From DSSB01 sp046346845 (lineage in GTDB: Bacteria; UBA10199; DSSB01), in assembly GCA_046346845.1 (NCBI GenBank), contig JAXMHH010000005.1, positions 62,001 through 126,000 on the forward strand: 64,000 bases of DNA, given 5' to 3'. How positions within the stretch are numbered: the first letter of the stretch is position 1; the number at the start of each line of letters is the position of its first letter. A program made the translations under genes and the position numbers. Shown in pieces: positions 30,809-39,788 of the stretch. The notes below the pieces were generated by a model. That model was not told the origin of the DNA and did not search any database. It worked only from the letters and a program-made list of their open reading frames with translations.

Positions 30809-32722
30809 TCCGATTTTCCAGGCGTGGACGAAATCCACCAGGGCCATGACGTGGTCGACGGGCGTCTCCGGCAGGATGCCGTGCCCCAGGTTGAAGATGA
30901 AGCCCGGCTTGGAGCCAACCGCCTCGAGGAGCTTGCGGACTTCCGGCAGAAAAGCCTCGGGCTTGGAGAAGAGCAGGACGGGATCGAAATTCCCCTGGAC
31001 CGCGACCTCGCCTAGAGACGACCAGGTTTTTGCCATGTCGACCCGCCAGTCCAGGCCGATCACGTCGCCGCCGGCCAGCTTGATTTGGTCCAACAAGGAA
31101 GTGGTGTCCGTCCCGAAGTGGATCGAGGGAATGTCTTTGGGCAGCTCGGAGAAGAGCCGCTGCATGTGGGGGAAGACATACTCGCGATAATCCGAGGGGG
31201 AGAGGCAACCCACCCAGGAATCGAAGATCTGGAGGATCTGGCAACCCGAGGCGACCTGGGCCTGCAAGTAGGCGACGGAGGCCGCGGTGATCTTATCCAT
31301 CAACTCGTGCCAGGCACGGGGCTCCTCGTGCATCAGCCGTTTGGTGGGGATGTAATTGCGCGAACCCTTCCCCTCGATCATGTAGGCCGCGACCGTGAAG
31401 GGCGCTCCCGCGAAGCCGAGCAGCGGGATGCGCGGGTGGAGGTTCGCGCGGACGCGGCGGATCGCCTCGAGGACGAAGCCGAGCCCGGCCTCGGGGTCGA
31501 CGGGGCGGAGCTTCTGAATATCTTCGAGACTCCGCACCGGGCGTCCGATGACCGGCCCTAAACTCTCTCGAAATTCTAACGGCACGCCCATCGGCTCGAC
31601 GATCAGCAGGATGTCGGCAAAGATGATCGCCGCGTCGACGTTGAGGCGTTCCACGGCGTCGAGCGTGACCTGCGCGGCCAACTCGGGGGTCTTGCAGAGG
31701 GTGAGGAAATCCACCCCGCCGCGCACCAATTGGTACTCCGCCATGTAGCGTCCCGCCTGCCGCATCAGCCAGACCGGGATGCGGGAGTTCGGCTGCCGCC
31801 GGCAGGCGCGAAGCATGGGGGAATCGGCGGTTTCCGCCGTCGCACTTCCGGTGCCCGCCACCCGCACCCAGGACTGGTCGGCACGGGCCCGCTTGCGAGC
31901 AAGGATTTCGGCGGCGACGCCGGCCGTCTGCTCGACCAGGTCCGCCATCTTATTGGGCTTGGCCTCGTAGTCCGGGAACAACTGCCGCTCGCGCAGGGCC
32001 TCGCTGGTCGTCGGTCCGATCGAGCCGATCGCCACGCGAAGCAGGGCCCGACGCAGGGCCAGTTCGCGCCGGCCGGCCACTTGCAGAAGGTGGTGGACTT
32101 GCGTGGCGGTGGTGAAGAGGAGCACGTCGACTTGCCCTTTCAGGATCGCCTCGATCCCTCTCTCCAAGGGGCCTAGATCCTCGGGAAGCGCCCATTGGTA
32201 AATCTGCACCGGGCGAACCTCGGCGCCTGCCGCCCTCAGTTCTTCCAAAAAGGAGGAGTTGGAAGCTCCGTATTCGAGCACGGCGATCCGCCGGCCGCGC
32301 AGGCGGTCTTCCTCCCGCAGGATCGTCAGGATCTCCTGCCAGGTATTGGGTTCGGGGACGGTGACCGCGACGGGAATGCCCTGCATCTTGCAGACGGAGA
32401 GCGGCTTGGGGCCCCGCACGACGACCTGGGTCTTGGCGAAGGCCGCCAGGACGCGGTCTTTCGGAAACCGGGTCTCGAGCACAGCCAACAAGGTGCGCAA
32501 GCCAACGCCGGTCATCAGGATGAAAAGATCGTAACGCCCCGCCTCGAGTTCCTCGAAAAAGCGGAAGGCGTCGGAGTTGTCCTCCAGCGGCAGCTCCCGC
32601 ATCGAGGGGGCGCTGACCGGCTTGCCGCCGGCTTTCTCGACGAGCTTGGCCATGGGCAGGGCCATGCGGCTCTCGAGCGAAAGGACGGTGAGGCCTTGAA
32701 AATTTTTTACGGCTGCTTCCAT
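30803..32722 (-). CDS. hemD-hemE: Fused uroporphyrinogen-III synthase / uroporphyrinogen decarboxylase
   Basis: 639-aa bifunctional enzyme. Residues 1-275 are a HemD-like uroporphyrinogen-III synthase (LSLESRMALPMAKLVEKAGG, FILMTGVGLRTLLAVL, RIAVLEYGASNSSFLEELRA, VLLFTTATQVHHLL, AIGSIGPTTSEALRE). After a short linker, residues 301-639 are HemE: RIPVWLMRQAGRYMAEY with the substrate-binding Arg, IIFADILLIVEPMG with the catalytic Asp, FAGAPFTVAAYMIEGKGS and FIFNLGHGILPETPVDHV. The two catalyse successive steps, so the fusion could channel the unstable uroporphyrinogen III. A frame-free junction shows a true fusion, not two genes. The next minus-strand gene downstream is none; aroF lies just upstream. 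Confidence 0.92.
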   Translation of the reverse strand: MEAAVKNFQGLTVLSLESRMALPMAKLVEKAGGKPVSAPSMRELPLEDNSDAFRFFEELEAGRYDLFILMTGVGLRTLLAVLETRFPKDRVLAAFAKTQVVVRGPKPLSVCKMQGIPVAVTVPEPNTWQEILTILREEDRLRGRRIAVLEYGASNSSFLEELRAAGAEVRPVQIYQWALPEDLGPLERGIEAILKGQVDVLLFTTATQVHHLLQVAGRRELALRRALLRVAIGSIGPTTSEALRERQLFPDYEAKPNKMADLVEQTAGVAAEILARKRARADQSWVRVAGTGSATAETADSPMLRACRRQPNSRIPVWLMRQAGRYMAEYQLVRGGVDFLTLCKTPELAAQVTLDAVERLNVDAAIIFADILLIVEPMGVPLEFRESLGPVIGRPVRSLEDIQKLRPVDPEAGLGFVLEAIRRVRANLHPRIPLLGFAGAPFTVAAYMIEGKGSRNYIPTKRLMHEEPRAWHELMDKITAASVAYLQAQVASGCQILQIFDSWVGCLSPSDYREYVFPHMQRLFSELPKDIPSIHFGTDTTSLLDQIKLAGGDVIGLDWRVDMAKTWSSLGEVAVQGNFDPVLLFSKPEAFLPEVRKLLEAVGSKPGFIFNLGHGILPETPVDHVMALVDFVHAWKIGS

Positions 32723-32725
32723 GAA

Positions 32726-33745
32726 CTAAAGGCTTCTGCCCATCATTGCGATCAAGGGCTTCATCTTGTCCATCATTTCCGCGAACATCTCGAGGGTCTG
32801 GGACTGGGCCCCGTCGCTGAGGGCCTGCTCCGGGGTCGGATGCACCTCGACCATCAGCCCGTCGGCACCCACCGCGACGGCCGCCATTGCCAGGGGCGCG
32901 ACGTAGCTCCTCACTCCCGTCCCATGGGAGGGATCGATGATCACCGGCAGATGGGTCTGCTCGCGTAGCACCGGGACGGCGCTCAGGTCGAGGGTGTTGC
33001 GGGTGGCGGTCTCGAAGGTGCGGATGCCCCGCTCGCAGAGGATGACGTGGCGGTTGCCTTCCGCAAGGATGTACTCCGCGCTCATCAACCACTCCTTGAT
33101 GGTCGTGGACATGCCGCGCTTGAGCAGGACCGGTTTCTTGACCTGCCCCAGCTCCTTGAGAAGGGCGAAATTCTGCACATTGCGCGCGCCCACTTGCAGG
33201 ATGTCGGCGGAACGCTCCACCCGCTCGATGTCCCGCTGGCTCATGACCTCGGTGACGAGGGGCAAGCCCGTCTCGCGCTTGGCGATCTCGAGCAGGCGCA
33301 GCCCCTCCTCGGCCAGGCCCTGAAAGTCGTAGGGCGAGGTGCGCGGCTTGTAGGCCCCGCCCCGCAGCACCTGGGCTCCCGCCTGCTTGACGGCCTTGGC
33401 GGTCTTGACGATCTGCGCCTCGCTCTCCACGCTGCAAGGGCCCGCCATGACCACGAAGGATTTCGGTCCGATCTCGACGCCGGGGGCCACTTTGACGACC
33501 GTGGGCTTGGGGTGCAGCTCCGTCCCCGCCAATTTGTAGGGCTTGGAGATGGGGATCACCGCCTCGACCCCGACCAGGGTGGTGAGGACCATGAGGTCCT
33601 GCTTGCGCTTTTCGTGGCCCACGGCCCCGATCACGTCTCGGTCTTCCCCGTGGATGATGTGGGCCTTGAAGCCCATCTGCTCGATATGCTTGACCACCTC
33701 TTTGACCTGGTCTTTGGTGGCGTCGGTTCGCATCACGATGATCAT
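32726..33745 (-). CDS. aroF: 3-deoxy-7-phosphoheptulonate synthase, AroF/AroG type with N-terminal regulatory domain
   Basis: First enzyme of the shikimate pathway: condenses phosphoenolpyruvate and erythrose 4-phosphate. The 339-aa protein starts with a ferredoxin-like regulatory domain (about 1-75) and continues with the type I-beta DAHP synthase barrel: VMAGPCSVESEAQI, VLRGGAYKPRTSPYDFQG, RNVQNFALLKELG, PVLLKRGMSTTIKEWL, ILCERGIRTFE, PVIIDPSHGTGVRSYV, metal-binding Cys/His included. GGAG lies 8 nt before the ATG at 33745; GTG 33754 is less likely. Its stop is 3 nt upstream of the hemDE start, so the two are co-transcribed. Confidence 0.93.
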   Translation of the reverse strand: MIIVMRTDATKDQVKEVVKHIEQMGFKAHIIHGEDRDVIGAVGHEKRKQDLMVLTTLVGVEAVIPISKPYKLAGTELHPKPTVVKVAPGVEIGPKSFVVMAGPCSVESEAQIVKTAKAVKQAGAQVLRGGAYKPRTSPYDFQGLAEEGLRLLEIAKRETGLPLVTEVMSQRDIERVERSADILQVGARNVQNFALLKELGQVKKPVLLKRGMSTTIKEWLMSAEYILAEGNRHVILCERGIRTFETATRNTLDLSAVPVLREQTHLPVIIDPSHGTGVRSYVAPLAMAAVAVGADGLMVEVHPTPEQALSDGAQSQTLEMFAEMMDKMKPLIAMMGRSL

Positions 33746-33783
33746 GGTTGTCACTCCGTCCGTTCTGGACTAACACTTTAACA

Positions 33784-34065
33784 ATGCGGCTGAAAAAAGA
33801 ACAAATCCAAAAAATCGCCGAAAAAATCCTCGACCAGCTCGAAAAATCCAAGCAACTGATCGCCAAGGCCGATAAAGCGGCCCTCCTGGAAAAAATCCAG
33901 CACGTAATCTTCGCCAATTTCCAGGCCGAAGACCGTATCGACGAAGAGGCCAAGCGCCTCATGGACCAATTCCGCCGTCAAATCTCGGCGGGCGCGATTA
34001 ACGAGCATGAAATGTTTCAGAAGATCAAAAAGCAACTAGCCAAGGATAAGAAGTTCGTCATTTGA
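33784..34065 (+). CDS. DUF507 family protein, copy 1
   Basis: 93-aa all-helical charged protein of the uncharacterised DUF507 family: RLKKEQIQKIAEKILDQLEK at the start, FANFQAEDRIDEEAKRLMDQ in the middle and MFQKIKKQLAKDKKFVI at the end, the usual three-helix pattern ending in -F-V-I/L. Divergent from aroF, whose start is only 38 nt away. A second DUF507 gene follows after a 217-bp gap carrying a large hairpin. Function unknown; the family is frequent in Deltaproteobacteria and Aquificae. Confidence 0.85.
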   Translation: MRLKKEQIQKIAEKILDQLEKSKQLIAKADKAALLEKIQHVIFANFQAEDRIDEEAKRLMDQFRRQISAGAINEHEMFQKIKKQLAKDKKFVI

Positions 34066-34115
34066 TCGAGAGTTGCCGGGCTTTGGCGTTATGCGGACCC
34101 CTTGTTTTCTTGCGA

Positions 34116-34235
34116 CCGCCCCTTCGTGAGAGGGGACCTATACCCCTTCCGCTTTTTCTGCCCGCCCGGCTTGAGGGCGGGCAGAAAAAGCGGAAGGGGG
34201 GAGCCCTTTTCCTACAAACGGGCGGCCGCAAAAAA
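34116..34235. repeat. Large hairpin between the two DUF507 genes
   Basis: Perfect 25-bp arms (34143-34167 and 34175-34199, starting CCCCTTCCGC) around a 7-nt loop GGCTTGA. The pairing continues imperfectly outward to about 34116 and 34235 (TTGCGACCGCCC on the left against GGGCGGCCGCAA on the right). No T-run, so not a simple terminator. The arms share wording (CCTTCCG-CTTTT) with the 41-bp repeat at 14094-14254, which suggests a dispersed palindromic element. Confidence 0.75.
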
Positions 34236-34282
34236 GCGGAACCAAGCGCAAGATCCAATGGCTGCTAGAAAGCAGAGGACCT

Positions 34283-34555
34283 ATGAAGATCAGCGAAGAA
34301 CGAATCTCCCATTTAGCCCACCTCGTCTGGGACGCCCTCTACGACGACAACCTGGCCGACTACGCCAACGACGAGGAGGCCCTCAAGGTGATCAAGCGGG
34401 CGATGACGGATTACCTGAAGACCGACGACCAAATCGATGATTTGGCTCGGCAAAAGATCGCCTCCCTGAAACGCGGAGTCCAAGAAGGCAGCCGTGAATG
34501 GGATATTTTGTACCGAAAATACTATGAAGAAGAGGCCCTCAAGAAGCGATTTTAG
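34283..34555 (+). CDS. DUF507 family protein, copy 2
   Basis: 90-aa DUF507 protein: ISEERISHLAHLVWDALYDD at the start, DYLKTDDQIDDLARQKIASL in the middle, YRKYYEEEALKKRF at the end. It shares the fold pattern of the neighbour at 33784-34065 but little identity, so the tandem pair is old. AGAGGA lies 5 nt before the ATG. Together the pair may form a heterodimer (inference). The groES promoter starts 31 nt after the stop. Confidence 0.82.
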   Translation: MKISEERISHLAHLVWDALYDDNLADYANDEEALKVIKRAMTDYLKTDDQIDDLARQKIASLKRGVQEGSREWDILYRKYYEEEALKKRF

Positions 34556-34585
34556 GATTTTTCGCAAATTCCCCCCGCCCCTCCC

Positions 34586-34613
34586 TTGACACTTTATCCA
34601 CAGAACATATATG
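34586..34613 (+). promoter_or_regulatory. groESL promoter, sigma-70 type
   Basis: TTGACA (34586-34591), 16-nt spacer, TATATG (34608-34613). The transcription start falls just before the CIRCE element. Confidence 0.75.
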
Positions 34614-34624
34614 ACTCACCGGCC

Positions 34625-34651
34625 TTAGCACTCGTCTGTAAAGACTGCTAA
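34625..34651 (+). promoter_or_regulatory. CIRCE operator for HrcA
   Basis: TTAGCACTC-N9-GACTGCTAA. The consensus is TTAGCACTC-N9-GAGTGCTAA: the left arm is perfect and the right differs at one base. It overlaps the predicted transcription start, as in other HrcA-repressed groESL operons. hrcA itself is not in the window. Confidence 0.92.
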
Positions 34652-34714
34652 CCGGCTGGTATTAAACAAAAAATATTTAATAATTTCATAAAGATATTTT
34701 TAGGAGGACATCCC

Positions 34715-35014
34715 ATGGCTAAGAAGCTCAACATCCGTCCCCTCCGGGACCGCATCATCGTGAAGCGCCTGGAAGAGGTCGAGAAGACCAAGGGCGGCAT
34801 CATCATCCCCGACACCGCCAAAGAGAAGCCCCAAGAGGCCGAGGTGGTCGCGGTGGGCAGCGGGCGGATCGACGATACCGGCAAGACCATCCCGATCGAC
34901 CTGAAGGTCGGCGACAAGGTCCTGTTCAGCAAGTATTCCGGAACCGAAATCAAGCTCGACGACGAGGAGTACCTCATCCTCCAAGAAGGCGACATCCAAG
35001 CGGTGGTCCTCTAA
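34715..35014 (+). CDS. groES: Co-chaperonin GroES
   Basis: Ten-kilodalton lid of the GroEL folding chamber. The 99-aa protein has NIRPLRDRIIVKRLEEVEKT at the start, the mobile loop TKGGIIIPDTAKEKPQEAEV, and KVGDKVLFSKYSGTEIKLDD. AGGAGG lies 8 nt before the ATG. Co-transcribed with groL 35 nt downstream, under the CIRCE/sigma-70 region. Confidence 0.97.
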   Translation: MAKKLNIRPLRDRIIVKRLEEVEKTKGGIIIPDTAKEKPQEAEVVAVGSGRIDDTGKTIPIDLKVGDKVLFSKYSGTEIKLDDEEYLILQEGDIQAVVL

Positions 35015-35049
35015 TCGTCCCAAACTTTCTTTTTTAAGGAGATATTATC

Positions 35050-36687
<1,638 letters not shown>

Positions 36688-36700
36688 CGCCATATTTAGC

Positions 36701-36737
36701 AAAAAGCCCGCAGGTCATGACCTGCGGGCTTTTTTTT
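36701..36737 (+). terminator. groESL terminator
   Basis: AAGCCCGCAGGT-CATG-ACCTGCGGGCTT, a perfect long stem flanked by an A-run and eight T. A copy with one base change is at 38657-38693. Confidence 0.95.
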
Positions 36738-36790
36738 GCTTTGAAATCCCTGGGGCGTTCCAAGGTACATCACCCCAAAGAGCCAGGCAT

Positions 36791-36977
36791 GGCTACGGGC
36801 AATTCACTCCGTCACAATAAGGATTCACGCTGCATTACGGGATAGGACTCACCGTTGGCCGGGCAGAAAAAGCGCATCGGTGTTCCGTGTGGATCGTTCG
36901 TCCCGAATACCAACGCTCCATTCCACGGGATCTCCCTGACACAGGGGCACGGCCCCACCCGAGCACCAACGAACCTA
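36791..36977 (-). pseudogene. Decayed, internally deleted copy of the secreted protein at 38745-39404
   Basis: Blocks in this stretch match the intact gene in order: GGCTACGGGCAATTCAC against its stop region, GGATTCACGCTGCATTACGG and TAGGACTCACCGTTG against its middle, and GGATCGTTCGTCCCGAATA with GATCTCCCTGACACA and ACGGCCCCACCCGA against its 5' half. Segments between the blocks are deleted, and no frame survives. It lies between the groL terminator and the desaturase gene. Confidence 0.8.
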
Positions 36978-36984
36978 GCAGTTT

Positions 36985-38142
36985 TCAAACCGTCGCCTCA
37001 GCCGGTTTGTCTTTCGCTGACATTTTCCAAAGATAACCGATGGCCCGTTTCCAGGTATTCCACCAGGTATCCTCACCATAACCGGCACCGTAGCGGTCGC
37101 AGATCTCCTTTACCTCCGACCTTATCTGCCGCAAACGATTGGGCGGAAATTTGGGAAAAAGATGATGTTCAATCTGGGCATTGAGGGTGCCCGATAGGAT
37201 CTGGAACACCAAAGGAGAAGTAAAGTTATGAGCGGCCCTAACCTGAGCCTTGTAAAATTCCCCGCGGCTCTTCACCTTAAAATCAGGAGGATAAAAATCG
37301 GTGTCTTCGCCAAAATGCCCGGCATAGACGCTGGCCGCCGTGTAGACGTTGTTCAGCACGTGGGCCAGAAAATTTCCCGACAGAACTTTCCACCACAAGG
37401 GACCGGCCAAGACAGGCCACAAGACAAAGTGGTATCCGTAAAATGGCACGATCTTCTTTAAGGATTGGAATGCCGCTCTGGCGATGGTCTTCAGTTTGCG
37501 GTCTGGCAATATGTCAACGTATCCCGGTGTTTTTGGTTTGCGCAAGAGATCGGTCAAGCCCGTATTGTAAACACCGATCACCTCCATGAAAAAAGGCGCG
37601 GTAATGAAAAATTGGATAACCTGGATCGCATGGTACAGGCCCCAAGGCGTGTGTTCACTGGTACGCAAGGTACCGTAATTGACGTCGGGATCCTTGCCAA
37701 CGATATTGGTGTATTGGTGGTGCAGGCCGTTATGCCCGTGTTTCCAAGACTCCTCTTCGGCAGGTGACTCCCATTTGAAGTGTTTGGAGTGAAACTCGCT
37801 TAATTCAGGAAAGCGATCCCACGCCCCATGCAGGGCGTAATGCCCGATTTCGGTGGTTTCTATCTGACGGTGAACCCAGAGCGCCGTGACGCCGACAAGC
37901 CAGGTTACGGGATCCATGCTGACGAAAATCAAAAAACGCCCAAGGGCCTCCATTTGCCGCGAGACCTTGCGTAATTTTTTAACGTAACGGACGTCCTCTT
38001 CGCCCAGAGAGGCCTCTATTTCGGCTCGAACCGAGTCGATTTCTTGGCTAAAGGCTTTGAAACGATTTGCATCCCAGATTACCTCTGGGCGAGCAGAAAC
38101 AGACTTGCTACCCGTGCGGGTAGCAGAACCCACATACCCCAT
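36985..38142 (-). CDS. Membrane fatty acid desaturase (front-end type)
   Basis: 385-aa di-iron membrane desaturase that inserts a double bond into acyl lipids. All three histidine boxes are present: HYALH (HxxxH), HNGLHH (HxxxHH) and QIEHH (QxxHH). The third box is typical of front-end (delta-5/6-like) desaturases; no cytochrome b5 domain is fused. Hydrophobic helices at about 75-95 and 190-215 and 250-285 flank the boxes. Start ATG 38142, with AAGGAG 6 nt upstream. It is more AT-rich than its neighbours and is bracketed by two copies of the groL 3' end, so it was probably acquired. Confidence 0.88.
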   Translation of the reverse strand: MGYVGSATRTGSKSVSARPEVIWDANRFKAFSQEIDSVRAEIEASLGEEDVRYVKKLRKVSRQMEALGRFLIFVSMDPVTWLVGVTALWVHRQIETTEIGHYALHGAWDRFPELSEFHSKHFKWESPAEEESWKHGHNGLHHQYTNIVGKDPDVNYGTLRTSEHTPWGLYHAIQVIQFFITAPFFMEVIGVYNTGLTDLLRKPKTPGYVDILPDRKLKTIARAAFQSLKKIVPFYGYHFVLWPVLAGPLWWKVLSGNFLAHVLNNVYTAASVYAGHFGEDTDFYPPDFKVKSRGEFYKAQVRAAHNFTSPLVFQILSGTLNAQIEHHLFPKFPPNRLRQIRSEVKEICDRYGAGYGEDTWWNTWKRAIGYLWKMSAKDKPAEATV

Positions 38143-38176
38143 ACACACTCCTTTTTCTTTCCCCAAGATTGCTATT

Positions 38177-38192
38177 AGCAATTTTAGGACCT
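38177..38192 (-). promoter_or_regulatory. Weak sigma-54-like promoter for the desaturase
   Basis: Minus strand AGGTCCTAAAATTGCT: GG and GC are 10 nt apart and the -12 box is TTGCT. It resembles the better site TGGTCCTCAAATTGCA at 53039, but the -26 T is missing. Predicted start about 25 nt before the ATG. Confidence 0.3.
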
Positions 38193-38264
38193 AATAAAAT
38201 TTGGTCAACAGAGTTTTTTTAAAATTAGAGAAGCTGATTTTTTTCCTCAGACTTACCAAGCTCT

Positions 38265-38643
<379 letters not shown>

Positions 38644-38656
38644 CGCCATATTTAGC

Positions 38657-38693
38657 AAAAAGCCCGCAGGTCATAACCTGCGGGCTTTTTTTT
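38657..38693 (+). terminator. Duplicated groL terminator
   Basis: Same hairpin as at 36701-36737 with one base change in the loop region, followed by eight T. Confidence 0.9.
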
Positions 38694-38744
38694 GCTTCGA
38701 AATCCCTGTGTCGCTCAAAGACACTTCCCTGTGATAATAAACGG

Positions 38745-39404
38745 CTATGGGCAACTCACCACATTAACCACCCTTGTCCGAGTACCAAAATCGGCAGGAA
38801 CCACGGTATTGTATAAATCGGTCACGATGGTGTAGGACCCTACCTCAAATTCACTCAGATCGATGAGGTAATTCACCCCGTCACAATTCTGTTCGGGAGT
38901 TCTTGGAGCGCCAGTGGCATTTAAAACTTCCTGATCGCAGGTCAACTGGACTGCCCCGGGACCCGCATTTGGATTCTGAAGATATTCCCACATCAGGGAT
39001 TCACGCTTCATCACGGGATAGGATTCACCGTTGATAGTAGCGATGAATTCCCAACCATGGAGAAAGGCTCCGTGGGCAAAGCCCACTTCGCTCATTTTGC
39101 AGGTAGGTTCCTGGTCGGGCAAAAAATCGCACATATGCGGTCCGTTAGGATCGTTGGTCCCGAATAGTCCAACACTCATTCCCACAGGGTCTCCCTGACA
39201 CATGGTCACGGCCCCACCCGAACGCCCGATAAGCCTAATTTTCCAAAAAGGGTGGGTCAGCGCGGTTCTTGATTCGGATGCCCTTTTGGTCAATGCCGAT
39301 AATACGTTGACCGTGCCGGCCTCAGCGAATTGAGGCAAAAAGGTGAGAAAGGATATGAGCAACAGCAGGGACATCTGCCTTTTAACATCCATTTGTGTTT
39401 TCAT
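38745..39404 (-). CDS. Secreted protein of unknown function
   Basis: 219-aa exported protein: signal peptide (hydrophobic SLLLLISFLTFLPQFAEA, cleavage near 29), then a mature domain with five or more cysteines (TMCQGDP, HMCDFLP, PTCKMSE, LTCDQEV, NCDGVNY, VVSC), likely disulfide-bonded, and a beta-rich end (LSEFEVGSYTIVTDLYNTVV). No family recognised. GGGGGAG lies 4 nt before the ATG. A degraded copy lies at 36791-36977, showing that the segment groL-end plus this gene was duplicated. Confidence 0.72.
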   Translation of the reverse strand: MKTQMDVKRQMSLLLLISFLTFLPQFAEAGTVNVLSALTKRASESRTALTHPFWKIRLIGRSGGAVTMCQGDPVGMSVGLFGTNDPNGPHMCDFLPDQEPTCKMSEVGFAHGAFLHGWEFIATINGESYPVMKRESLMWEYLQNPNAGPGAVQLTCDQEVLNATGAPRTPEQNCDGVNYLIDLSEFEVGSYTIVTDLYNTVVPADFGTRTRVVNVVSCP

Positions 39405-39788
39405 AACTCCCCCTAACTGATTGATATTTTGTTAATTTACGGATTGCATGACTAGCAATCTATGTTTGTACATAATTTTCGCTTAAATTTTTTTTTGCTG
39501 TCAATTATCCGTTTTTTATTTCATTTGCTTTTGCTGGTAGAGCCATCAGGAGAATTTCCTGAGGGCTTGTTTTGGGACAAATCCGCTAAGTCCTTTTTTC
39601 TTTTGACCTTTTTCCCCGAAATGCTAGAGTCGTTCCCGGACTGGGGATGAAGGTAAGCTATTGAATCGCTTAACTTTTTCTCCGCACACTCCAAAATTGT
39701 CGATTAATCCGGCGCCGCATTGATTTCGCCGATGAGCCTTCGGTTATTGCGCGCCTCAGCAGCCTGTTTTTGAAGGGAGGAAATCCTC
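39405..39788. other. Intergenic region, 384 bp
   Basis: AT-rich in its left half (promoter region of the minus-strand secreted protein). A plausible sigma-70 promoter for the porin is at 39603-39630. No gene recognised. Confidence 0.5.
39603..39630 (+). promoter_or_regulatory. Possible porin promoter
   Basis: TTGACC (39603-39608), 16-nt spacer, TAGAGT (39625-39630), about 150 bp before the porin ATG. Confidence 0.35.

Noticed and set aside
36857..36880. Match between GGGCAGAAAAAGCG here and the palindrome arm at 34175
   Set aside because: Here it derives from the decayed secreted-protein gene (the intact gene has GGGCAAAAAATCGCAC), so the similarity is coincidental.
39462..39650. 62-codon frame in the gap before the porin
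   Set aside because: Hydrophobic but without ribosome site or homology; located in AT-rich promoter DNA.
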